Positions 7,605-15,300 of a stretch of 23,669 bases of DNA are shown in pieces (the first letter of the stretch is position 1; every line of letters begins with the position of its first letter). The notes beneath the pieces are model-generated. The model did not search any database, was not told where the DNA came from, and worked only from the letters and a program-made list of their open reading frames with translations. This stretch comes from BJ22 sp031405895 (GTDB lineage Bacteria > Planctomycetota > Planctomycetia > Pirellulales > Pirellulaceae). Position numbers and translations under genes: made by a program. Where the stretch lies: the NCBI GenBank assembly GCA_031405895.1, contig JANOFL010000220.1:1-23669 (forward strand), given 5' to 3'.

Positions 7605-8312
7605 TTACATCACTCCGCCGGGCGACATTTCGCGGGCGAGCCGTTCGAGGATCCGGGCGTGGGTCCGGCTGCCCCAGGATTTGCTGCGGTTGAGCCGCTC
7701 GGAGGCATCGGTGATCGAAAGGCCCTCAAAATAAGTCAGCATGATCAGCGTCCGTTCGCCGTCGGGGAGTTGCGTGAGCAGTTCGCGGAGGCGGCCCAGC
7801 AGCTCGCGCTGGCTGGCCTCTTCATCCGGCGAAATCTGCCGGTCGGCGATCTGTTCGGGCAGGGCTGGACCACCCGAGCCACTGTCGGCGAGCAGATGGA
7901 CCAGCGTCAGGTCTTCGGTATTCCGGACCAGCCATGCGGCGTCGGCGGCCAGCGATGCTTCCTGGCTGTGGGGGCCATGCTGGGCCATCATCCGCTGCTC
8001 GAGCACTTCGGCGCTGATCTGCTCAGCGCGCAATCGCTGGCGGATCGAACGGCTGGTCCAGGTCATCTTGCTCAAGCCGTCATAGATCGCGCCGCGGATG
8101 CGGTACCAGGCAAAGGTCTGGAACGCGACGGCATAGCCCGGATCGTAGGCGTGGGCCGCCTGCATCAGGCCGAGCTGGCCGTAGGCAACCAGGTCCTCGT
8201 AACTGACGCTTGACGGCAGGCGGGTGTGGACGCGGGTGGCGATCGAGCGGACCATCCCCTGGCACTGGTCAATCCGGGCCCGCATCTCGGGAGTCACCTC
8301 GCGTGGCGTCAT
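7605..8312 (-). CDS. Group-3 sigma-70 factor (FliA/WhiG/SigB-like)
   Basis: The 235-residue protein has the sigma region 2 core at residues 14-85: SYEDLVAYGQLGLMQAAHAY, then DPGYAVAFQTFAWYRIRGAI, the DL.Q.G..GL..A...Y and F.TFA..RIRGAI signatures of alternative sigma factors of the FliA/WhiG/SigB class. A region-3-like stretch follows (SRSIRQRLRAEQ, about 87-110). Region 4 at about 167-225 contains LPDGERTLIMLTYFEGLSIT and a helix-turn-helix ending SKSWGSRTHARILERLA. It would direct RNA polymerase to a subset of promoters; which regulon cannot be told from the window, and no flagellar genes are nearby. Its ATG overlaps the stop of the upstream 112-residue gene (ATGA), implying translational coupling. 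Stop is TAA, followed by a palindromic repeat. Confidence 0.92.
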   Translation of the reverse strand: MTPREVTPEMRARIDQCQGMVRSIATRVHTRLPSSVSYEDLVAYGQLGLMQAAHAYDPGYAVAFQTFAWYRIRGAIYDGLSKMTWTSRSIRQRLRAEQISAEVLEQRMMAQHGPHSQEASLAADAAWLVRNTEDLTLVHLLADSGSGGPALPEQIADRQISPDEEASQRELLGRLRELLTQLPDGERTLIMLTYFEGLSITDASERLNRSKSWGSRTHARILERLAREMSPGGVM

Positions 8313-8647
8313 CGGGAGCGCGCCTCCTGCCAGATCCGTTCGAGCCGGATAGTGGCCTCGGGCTGTTCAACCAGCGAATGGGCCACGCGGCGAACGAGCT
8401 GCGGCAAAGGCTGTCGGGTTTTGAAGCGGCGCGCGATGATCGCCGCCACCACTTCTTCGACCGCGGCGATGTCGGTCGTGTCGGCATAACGGGACTGGCG
8501 GGCGACGCCGCGGATCAGCTCCAGCGCTTCGGCATGCTCCGCGCTGATCGTCTCCTGCAGGATCCGTTCCAGCAGCCGGGCATCAGACGGATCGCCGCCG
8601 AACTCTTCATCCGGCGGCAGGGGTTCGTGTTCGCGTTCGCGGTTCAT
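8309..8647 (-). CDS. Hypothetical protein coupled to the sigma factor
   Basis: This 112-residue, all-helical-looking protein has no membrane segment and no recognisable domain. It starts MNREREHEPLPPDEEFGG, an acidic leader, followed by predicted amphipathic helices (RLLERILQETISAEHAEALE; DIAAVEEVVAAIIARRF; LPQLVRRVAHSLVEQPEATI). Its stop shares four bases with the start of the sigma-factor gene, so the two are almost certainly made together. Small proteins co-translated with group-3 sigma factors are often anti-sigma factors or other regulators, but nothing in the sequence proves this one binds the sigma factor. A weak AGGA lies about 12 bases upstream of the ATG. Confidence 0.8.
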   Translation of the reverse strand: MNREREHEPLPPDEEFGGDPSDARLLERILQETISAEHAEALELIRGVARQSRYADTTDIAAVEEVVAAIIARRFKTRQPLPQLVRRVAHSLVEQPEATIRLERIWQEARSR

Positions 8648-8686
8648 GGGCTCGCCGGTTCCTGTTTCTGCGCGGGTCTCTGTTGT

Positions 8687-8830
8687 GCGCGGGTCTCTCG
8701 ACCCCGCACGGGTGATCGACCGAAGGTCTCCTGACTCTGGCCGATCGCTGACTTCGCGACCAAACGTGCGCCATCCCGAAACGGGTGCGACCTTCGGTCA
8801 GCCGTTGCGGCGCGGTCAGGAGACCCGCGC
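8687..8830. repeat. Imperfect inverted repeat with 42-nt arms
   Basis: Arms 8687-8728 and 8789-8830 share GCGCGGGTCTC at the outside and GACCGAAGGTC at the inside in inverted orientation, with mismatches between. The element lies 40 bases upstream of the sigma-operon start codon, so it would fall in the 5' leader or promoter of that operon. Confidence 0.65.
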
Positions 8831-8996
8831 CGAACCGGGATCCCCGTCGTACCAGCGGGTCGCCCGGCATTTTCACCCGGCCTGGACCGTGCTTCAAGCT
8901 TGGGCTGACTCTTTTTGAGAATTGAGACAAAGAATCTCCGCTTTTTCCCGGAAGCAAATGAGAGAACACGGCTGCCGGCCACTATTAAGGGTACAG

Positions 8997-9120
8997 GCGA
9001 ACGAAAGGTGTCAGGAACCGTTTCTGGCCTTTGACCCTTCGTTTCGGACGTTCCGTTCCAGTATGCCGCCAAATCACTCGGCGCCTGTCGGGAATCAGTT
9101 CCTGACACCTTTTTCGTTCG
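8997..9120. repeat. MITE/REP-like palindromic element
   Basis: The 15-base AAAGGTGTCAGGAAC at 9004-9018 is repeated exactly, inverted, at 9098-9112. The symmetry extends outward through CGAACG on both ends with two extra A/T bases. Total length is about 124 bp. Motifs of the GGTGTCAGGAAC type recur as REP-like sequences in many bacteria, in my recollection; no transposase is present in the element and no clear target-site duplication flanks it. Confidence 0.65.
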
Positions 9121-9299
9121 GCGTCGTTCAACGTCCAATACCCCGCTACCAGGTCAATCTCTCAGGCACGAAGTCCATTGTGGCCAGCCGTCCGGCATTA
9201 TTCACCCGGAACGTGAGCGTTTCAGGGCGTTCCTGGATTTTTTTCGGCTCGGCGTGAGAGATCGGCAAATTGGGAGACTAATACCTCTGACTATTGGTA

Positions 9300-9325
9300 C
9301 TGCCGGCCATGTGCCTGGCCGGCAG
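9300..9325. repeat. GC-rich 10-bp hairpin
   Basis: CTGCCGGCCA (9300-9309) pairs perfectly with TGGCCGGCAG (9316-9325) over a six-base loop. It overlaps the first codons of the possible 48-residue ORF and precedes the 182-residue gene by about 130 bases, so it could be a leader structure or an unrelated repeat. Confidence 0.6.
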
Positions 9326-9455
9326 TCATCAAGCCTTGCTGGAGGACTGTCGGACCGCGGCGATTGTGCTGCCGGAACCCCTTCCCGGCTGGACCACAGT
9401 CGATCCCAAAGCGGGTTTCATCCGAACTCCGCAAAACCAGTTCGCTCCAAAGTGA
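9309..9455 (+). CDS. Possible small protein (48 residues)
   Basis: This ORF ends three bases before the next gene's ATG. It reads MCLAGSHQALLEDCRTAAIV then LPEPLPGWTTVDPKAGFIR and ends NQFAPK. The composition looks more like a real protein than neighbouring spurious frames, and the tight junction with the following gene suggests coupling. Against it: no Shine-Dalgarno before the ATG, which sits inside a hairpin. An internal start (TTG 9336 or GTG 9366) is possible. No family recognised. Confidence 0.35.
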   Translation: MCLAGSHQALLEDCRTAAIVLPEPLPGWTTVDPKAGFIRTPQNQFAPK

Positions 9456-9458
9456 CCT

Positions 9459-10007
9459 ATGCTCGACCCTGTGACTCTTGTGAAATTCGAATACCTGGCC
9501 AAAGCCCTTTTTGCGGCCAAGGAGGCTGCGAACAAACAGGTCATCATGAACAGCATTCTGGTGATGTGCAAACAGCATGGTGGAGCAGTGATTGCCGAGG
9601 CAGTCTCCACGGGGGGCTTTTCGGCGGCCGAGCTTGCCTGGATGGAGCGGGCGGTTCTCAAACAGGCGCAAAAGCAGGCCGCCGCAGAAGCTGCCAAGAA
9701 AGGGATGACCATTGGTCTCAAGGAGTTCCTCAAGCAGTTCGGCAAGAACTTCGGCCGCGGCCCGAAAGGACCTGGCCCCATCATGCTCGCTGTACTGCTT
9801 GGAACTTTCCTGATGTCGGCCGAGGGTGCTTATGCGGAAACGATGCAACACGAAGCCGACTGCGTTGCTCACCGGAACTACCTGGACCGATACGGAAAGT
9901 TCCTCGCCAAGAGGATACAGCAGAGCCAATTGAATCGCGGCGGGCACGTTCCCTATCCCATGGATTTTGACGAATGGAAGGCCAACCGGGAGTACATCTC
10001 TCTCTGA
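9459..10007 (+). CDS. Hypothetical protein with central hydrophobic segment
   Basis: The 182-residue protein matches no family I know. Residues 8-75 are helical and Ala/Lys-rich (FEYLAKALFAAKEAANKQVI; WMERAVLKQAQKQAAAEAAK). A basic Gly-rich turn follows (KQFGKNFGRGPKGPGP, 92-107), then a hydrophobic segment, IMLAVLLGTFLMSAEGAYA (108-126), that resembles a membrane anchor or an internal signal sequence with an AYA-E cleavage-like end. The C-terminal part is polar (NYLDRYGKFLAKRIQQSQLN ... DFDEWKANREYISL). A weak AAAGTGA precedes the ATG. It stands alone on the plus strand except for the possible 48-residue ORF just upstream. Confidence 0.6.
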   Translation: MLDPVTLVKFEYLAKALFAAKEAANKQVIMNSILVMCKQHGGAVIAEAVSTGGFSAAELAWMERAVLKQAQKQAAAEAAKKGMTIGLKEFLKQFGKNFGRGPKGPGPIMLAVLLGTFLMSAEGAYAETMQHEADCVAHRNYLDRYGKFLAKRIQQSQLNRGGHVPYPMDFDEWKANREYISL

Positions 10008-10553
10008 GCAGTATGCCAGTCACTCCGTAGCCGGAAATGAGCCCGATCGCCATCGAAGCACGGAAGGAAAAGGACGAATGCGGTCCCGATGGCTCGCCGT
10101 GCTTCCCGGCCATTCTCGCGAAGGAATGAAACGACTTGTTTTGCGGCGCCGTCTCGTTCGGGAGCTGCATTCCCGAACACGACGGCCGGGTGGCCCATCT
10201 CAGCGGCCTCGGCGATCTCTCACCACGGCCTTGATATTTCTTGAACTCCGCGGGTTCCCGGATTGACGGCCGCGGATATCCTGAAGACCCACGCGCAGGC
10301 TGTTTCGTCGAACGTCTGGCTGGTGAATCGGGCCCGTTCCGCTTGCCAACGTGGCACGACCGCAACGGAAGAGGTCCGGGAGCCGTTTTGGGGAGCGACT
10401 CTGCCGGGCAGGGGCAGCGCGATCGAATTCGGCCACCAACTCTTTCAATTTGGACCAGTCATCGAGGACTGCCCTGGGCCAGGTTGGACTGGATCAGAAC
10501 AATCGCGGACCGAGTGTGCATGGGTAAACGCAGGACTCCAACCGGGTCAGAAC
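10008..10553. other. Intergenic, no gene recognised
   Basis: About 546 bases between the 182-residue gene and the methyltransferase. The frame of the methyltransferase stays open back to 10263, but that extension (AQAVSSNVWLVNRARSACQR...) lacks domain character. A hairpin with 8-bp arms, GTTCGGGA/TCCCGAAC at 10156-10163 and 10171-10178, may mark the 3' end of the upstream transcript. Confidence 0.5.
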
Positions 10554-12233
10554 ATGAGCAACAGCAAGAAGGCTCCGAAACGTCGCGCCGGCCGGCAGCC
10601 TGCTCCGGTCGTGATCGAGGCAAGGTCGGCGGACCGGGCGCGGAAGGACGCTTCGAATGACCTCGTGTCCGGCAATCTGGCCGCCGCGTCTGCCTGGGCA
10701 CGGTTAGTGGCCTTGGAGAGCGCAAGTGCCGAAGACCTCTGGCTGGCGACGAAGATTCAAACCCGTTCCGGAGATTTCGCGGCGGCACACAGGACTTTTG
10801 ACCGGCTCTTGAACCTGTATCCGGCCAACGCCATGTTCTGGTACGGCCGGGCCTGCTGTCTGGCCGAGTCGGGCGACGCCGAGGCAGCCGAGGCGGCTTT
10901 CGACGCCGTTCCGGCGGCGGACGATGAAACGGTGGTCGACTGGACGCTGTTTTATGCGTCCGCGCTCGAACAGGGTGGAGCAGCCGTTCTGGCGCTGGGC
11001 CGGCTTGCGACACTCACGGCGGCGCACCCGCAACGACTCGTGCCCGCCATCGACCTGGTGCGGATGGAGATTCGGCAGGGCCGCGCAGTGAACTCGGCGA
11101 AGAGGCTGCAGGCGCTCCTGACTGCTCCACAGGATGTGCCGGCGGCGGCGATCATGCATGGCTGGATGACCGTCGCGCGGGCCATGTTGCATGACTCGCC
11201 AGCGGACGCTGAAGCCGCATACCAGAGTTGTTTGGCGATTGATCCGCTTCACGCGAAAGCCCGCACGAATCTTGCGCTGTTGCTGACCATCGCCGGACGG
11301 AACGACGAGGCGACCGTGCTGCTGGAAGAGACTTGCCGGCTGCTGCCCGACTGCGATGACGCCCACTATCTTCTGGCCGCGAACGAGCGGCTGGCGGACC
11401 TGTTCGACGCGGCGATCGCCCGGCTGCAAAAACTGGTCAACACCACGGCCAGCCACGACGCTGGCTGGGAACTGCTGGCCCGTTGCCAGGCGGAATCGGG
11501 CAGGCACGAGGCAGCCGTGGAGACTTGCCGCCGCTGGAAAAAGCTCCGGCCGGACTGTCCCGCGGCGAAACACATGCTGGCCGCGCTCTCGGGCGAAGCT
11601 GCACCTGACCGGGCCGACGCGACCTACGTCGCCAGCACGTTCGACCGCTTCGCCGACAAGTTCGAAGCCGTGCTCAAGCAGCTCAACTACCAGGGGCCGG
11701 CCCTCTTTCAGCAACTGCTGACGGACACCCTGGGCGAACCGGCCGGCCAGCTGGCCGTGCTGGACGCCGGCTGCGGCACGGGACTGCTCGGGCCAGTGCT
11801 GCGGCCGTGGGCCAGCCAGCTGGAAGGCGTTGACCTCTCGCCCAAAATGCTGGAACGGGCGCGGTGGACCGGGAGTTACGACGACCTGCGCTGTGGCGAT
11901 CTGGTCGAGGACCTGAAACGGCACCCCGCGACCTGGGACGTGATCCTCGCCGCCGACACGCTGAACTATTTTGGCGCGCTGGACGGCGTCCTGCGGGCAG
12001 CGTTTGCTGCCTTGCGACCGGACGGCTGGCTGGTCTTTTCCGTCGAAGAAGGGGACCTGACGGGCGACTCCTGGAGCCTCCAGCCCCACGGCCGTTACGC
12101 TCACGCGCCGGCTTACCTGATCGAACAGCTGGGTGAGCTGGGCGTCCCCTCCGGCGACATGCGCCGCGCCGTGCTCCGCAAGGAAAACGACCGGCCGGTC
12201 TACGGACTGCTGATTGCGGTCAGGAAACCCTGA
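10554..12233 (+). CDS. TPR repeat-containing SAM-dependent methyltransferase
   Basis: The likely start is the ATG at 10554 (MSNSKKAPKRRAG), giving 559 residues; an upstream in-frame ATG at 10263 would add 97 unconvincing residues. Residues about 40-350 are tetratricopeptide-like helical pairs (GDFAAAHRTFDRLLNLYP, DAEAAYQSCLAIDPLHAKAR, GRNDEATVLLEETCRLLPDC). A linker, YVASTFDRFADKFEAVLKQL (about 358-377), is typical of the COG4976 TPR-methyltransferases. Then comes a class I Rossmann methyltransferase: motif I LAVLDAGCGTGLLG (about 400-413), motif II GVDLSPKMLERAR, motif IV-like DVILAADTLNYFG, and LRPDGWLVFSVEE. It should transfer a methyl group from S-adenosylmethionine, with the TPR part selecting a partner; the substrate is unknown. 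It is convergent with the kinase gene. Confidence 0.87.
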   Translation: MSNSKKAPKRRAGRQPAPVVIEARSADRARKDASNDLVSGNLAAASAWARLVALESASAEDLWLATKIQTRSGDFAAAHRTFDRLLNLYPANAMFWYGRACCLAESGDAEAAEAAFDAVPAADDETVVDWTLFYASALEQGGAAVLALGRLATLTAAHPQRLVPAIDLVRMEIRQGRAVNSAKRLQALLTAPQDVPAAAIMHGWMTVARAMLHDSPADAEAAYQSCLAIDPLHAKARTNLALLLTIAGRNDEATVLLEETCRLLPDCDDAHYLLAANERLADLFDAAIARLQKLVNTTASHDAGWELLARCQAESGRHEAAVETCRRWKKLRPDCPAAKHMLAALSGEAAPDRADATYVASTFDRFADKFEAVLKQLNYQGPALFQQLLTDTLGEPAGQLAVLDAGCGTGLLGPVLRPWASQLEGVDLSPKMLERARWTGSYDDLRCGDLVEDLKRHPATWDVILAADTLNYFGALDGVLRAAFAALRPDGWLVFSVEEGDLTGDSWSLQPHGRYAHAPAYLIEQLGELGVPSGDMRRAVLRKENDRPVYGLLIAVRKP

Positions 12234-12282
12234 AGGTCTGACGCGACGCCTCTGCCTGAACAGTTCCCGGATCGCCTTTCGA

Positions 12283-12392
12283 GTGTCGCCTTTCGCTCCG
12301 CGAAAGTTCTTGTGGACACAAACGCGCGCATTGCGACCGACCCGGCATTCGCGCTGACGGCGGCGGACCTTTCGCTGAGCGAAAGGCGACAC
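12283..12392. repeat. Nested inverted repeat between convergent genes
   Basis: GTGTCGCCTTTCGCT at 12283-12297 is repeated exactly, inverted, at 12378-12392. Each arm is also a small hairpin by itself (CTTTCGC-TCC-GCGAAAG near 12290-12306; CTTTCGC-TGA-GCGAAAG near 12370-12386). The element fills the gap between the methyltransferase stop (12233) and the kinase stop (12396), where a bidirectional terminator would be expected; there are no poly-T runs. Confidence 0.75.
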
Positions 12393-12395
12393 TGG

Positions 12396-15300
12396 CTACT
12401 GGCCGCGACTGGCGGTGGTGGTCAGCTCCGGTTCGGGACGGGCCTGGCGGGCGAGGGCGCTGGTGGGCGGGATGCCCTTCATCCGGTCGACGCTCATCCA
12501 GCCAAATTGCCGGCTCTGGTTGTCGGCCGTGACGAGCGTGTTGCCATCGGGCGAGAAGCCGAGGAACACGACGTCCGCGCCGGCGTGGCCTGCGAGGTCG
12601 AACAGCGGCGCGTTCGGTTCACCCAGCCCCGGCGCTGCGAAACGGATCGAGACCGATCCGCCATCGCCGAGAGCAAAGATCGCCTCGGTCGGTGAAAACG
12701 CCAGGCGCGCGCCGGCCGGAATCTCCAGCTGGACGGCGCGGGTTCGCGTTTCGCCGGCTGCATCGCCGGCGGCAGCCATGAAGAGCAAATAGTCCAGCCG
12801 GTCCGCGCCGCCCGCAGCGTTGCTTTGCGCCACCAGCCACTGGTCCGTTGAGCCGTCGGCCCACGCTTCGTTCAGCCAGTGCAGCTGACCGGGCGTCCGC
12901 CCAGCGAGGTCAACCGATCCGATGGCCGCGCTCTCTCCCGAAGCAATGTCGATCCGGCTGACCGAACCATCCGCCGCGATCGCGGCAAGCTGGCCGGGGC
13001 TTCCGGGTACCCAGCTGGCGACGACAAGGCTGTCCAGTTCACGAACCGGCTCTCCGCTTTCGGCCGAGAGAACTCGCACTGAACCAGCACCCGCTCCTGT
13101 TTCCGTCACCAACAGCTGCTGACCATCGCCCGACAACTCAATCCGCGACCCTGCAGCGGCCGTTGCAGAAAGCCTGGTCCAGGCCCAGCCGCTGCCCTGA
13201 CCTGATCGGTCGGCGCGCCACAGGTCGCCGGCCGTCGAAAGGGCCAACAACCGGTTGCCGGCCGCGCTGGCGGTCGCAGCAACGATGGTCGGACGGCCGA
13301 GCGGCTCCTGGTCCTGAAGCGACTGGTCGAGACCGCGCAGGTTGCCGCTGGTGGTAGCGACCCAGACAGACTGATTGCCCCGAAGCACGCCGCGCAGGTT
13401 GCCATCGCCTTCGACGACCGCAGCCACGGCACCGCTGAAGAACGCGGGGGAACCATCGGTGCCATGGACGAGGTACTGATGACCGTCGACCGTTCTGTCG
13501 GCCTTGATCCCGGTTGCCGGTTCGCTGGCGAATAGGACATTGAACAAGCGGGTGGTTCCGCCGGTCTGGCCGCTGCCTTCGCGAACGGCAATCGCGGCTG
13601 TTTCACCAGCGTCACCGGAACCGGCGAGCAGGTCAACGTTCCAGTGCTCGGTCGGGGTGGTCACATCGAAGCCATAAACCCTGGCGGGGGACAGTTTTCC
13701 GGCGGCGACTGTGAACACGGCCAGGCTGCCCTTCTGCTGCAGGACGAGGAACCGCTGGCCGTCGGGCGTCCAGGCGGCCTGCAACACATCGAGCTTGTCC
13801 GGGTACAGGTCGGAACTGATGGCCAGTTCGTTGCCGGCCCGGTCGAGCAGCCGCAACGCGCCGGTGCTGGCGACGAGCATCAGCTGTTCCGGTTCAGCCG
13901 GGTTCGGACAGGCGAGCAGGGCCGAACTGAAGTTCTGGTTCTGCAATCGCGACGACTGTCCGGTGAGGGTGTACGCCGTCAGGGCGCTCGCGTTGCCCGA
14001 GACCATCAGGCTCTGGCCTTTTTCAAACAGCGAAAGCCGGCGGCCGGGGCTGGCCGGACCGTACCAGCGACTGGCCATCCGGCCCGTCGCCAGGTCCCAC
14101 TGGCAGAACTCGTGTTCCTTGCCTTCGACCGTCAGGACGTAGCCGGCCTCGGCCTGGCCTGCCTGCGGGAGGGCTGCGACGGTGACCAGAACACCGGCCG
14201 TTTCATCGAGGACCGCATCGAGCAGACTGCTGCCCGGCGTATGGCCGGTGAAATCGAACGGTCCGTTTTCGCCAACGGACAGGACCGTGCCGTCGTCGAT
14301 GTTCCAGTGCCCGATGACACCATTGCGGTCGATTGAAATGGCTTCGCTCGTGCCGGCAGGGAAAAACGTGGCGACAACCGGTGCGATTTCGGCACCGGCC
14401 GTCGCATCGGGATTGACCCGCTCAAGGCGACGGCGCTGTTGCTGCCGGCCCGTTTCCCAGATCAGGGCCTGGCCGTCGGCACCAATTGCAAGCACGGCCG
14501 AAGCGGTTCCCGCGAAAGCGACTGAGCCGACGTTGTCGCGCGTGCCGGCGAGCTGCTGTTCGTGTTCCCAGCCCGCAAGACTGCTTTCCGAACGCCGCCA
14601 GACCTGCACGACCCGCTCTTCGCCGGTGGTCAGCAACGAACCATCATTGTGGACGCGGATCGAGCGGACTGCGGACGAATGTCGGCGCGGCAACAGCTCG
14701 CGCGTTTCGTCCACGGCGTCGCCGGACAGCGAAGCCGAGAGGAGCCGGCCATCGCGAAGCCCGAGCACAAGTGTTTCGCCCGATGGCAGCCAGGCGGCCG
14801 CCGAAAGCTCGCTGGCGATGTCGTCCGCGAGTTTCAGGGTCCGCGGCTCGCTTCCGTCGAGGCGGATGTCATGCAGGTTCAGCCGGCCATTGAGTTCGGC
14901 CACAACCAGCAGGCGGTTTTCTCCAGCGAGCTGCATGGAGCGGAGCCGGCCGCGGACCTGGCGGATCGCTTCCGGATCGCGCGTTTCCCAGCCGCTCGAC
15001 GTGCGGTCCCAGACCAGCAGTCCGCCGTTGAGTCCTGCGATCAGGTGCCGGCCGGTCATGACGAGGCCCTGAATCGCACGGCGTTCGGCGGCGCGAAGCG
15101 CGACGGGCGCGGCAGTGCTGTCAGGCTTCCAGGAATAGACCGTGCTCTCTTCGCCGGCAGTGGCGACGGAGAAAACGACTTCGTCGCCAGTGGGCGAAAG
15201 CGCGATACTGTCGATCGCCGCCTTGATGGGCCAGTTGGCATCCGTGGCCGATTCGGCCTCGAGCACCGGCTCGCTGGTGTTTTCTCCCGTTGATTTCATC

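Larger units (their letters stand above)
8648..9308. other. Repeat-rich intergenic region
   Basis: About 660 bases between divergent transcription units hold two inverted-repeat elements (8687-8830 and 8997-9120), listed separately. Frames on both strands translate to basic low-complexity sequence and I see no gene. Promoters for the sigma-factor operon (leftward) and for the 182-residue gene (rightward) should lie here. Confidence 0.6.

Noticed and set aside
8644..9138. 164-residue minus-strand ORF upstream of the sigma operon
   Set aside because: It runs across two inverted-repeat elements, and its translation is basic low-complexity sequence explained by them.
9254..9970. 238-residue plus-strand ORF overlapping the 182-residue gene
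   Set aside because: The overlapping frame is Cys/Ser/Arg-rich and pattern-free, whereas the 182-residue frame has alternating helical and hydrophobic structure.
10263..10553. 97-residue N-terminal extension of the methyltransferase
   Set aside because: No TPR or other pattern, and the internal ATG followed by a Lys/Arg-rich leader fits a natural start better; the extension cannot be fully excluded.
10704..12392. 562-residue minus-strand ORF opposite the methyltransferase
   Set aside because: Arg/Gln/Val-rich shadow of a well-supported TPR-methyltransferase; no domain of its own.
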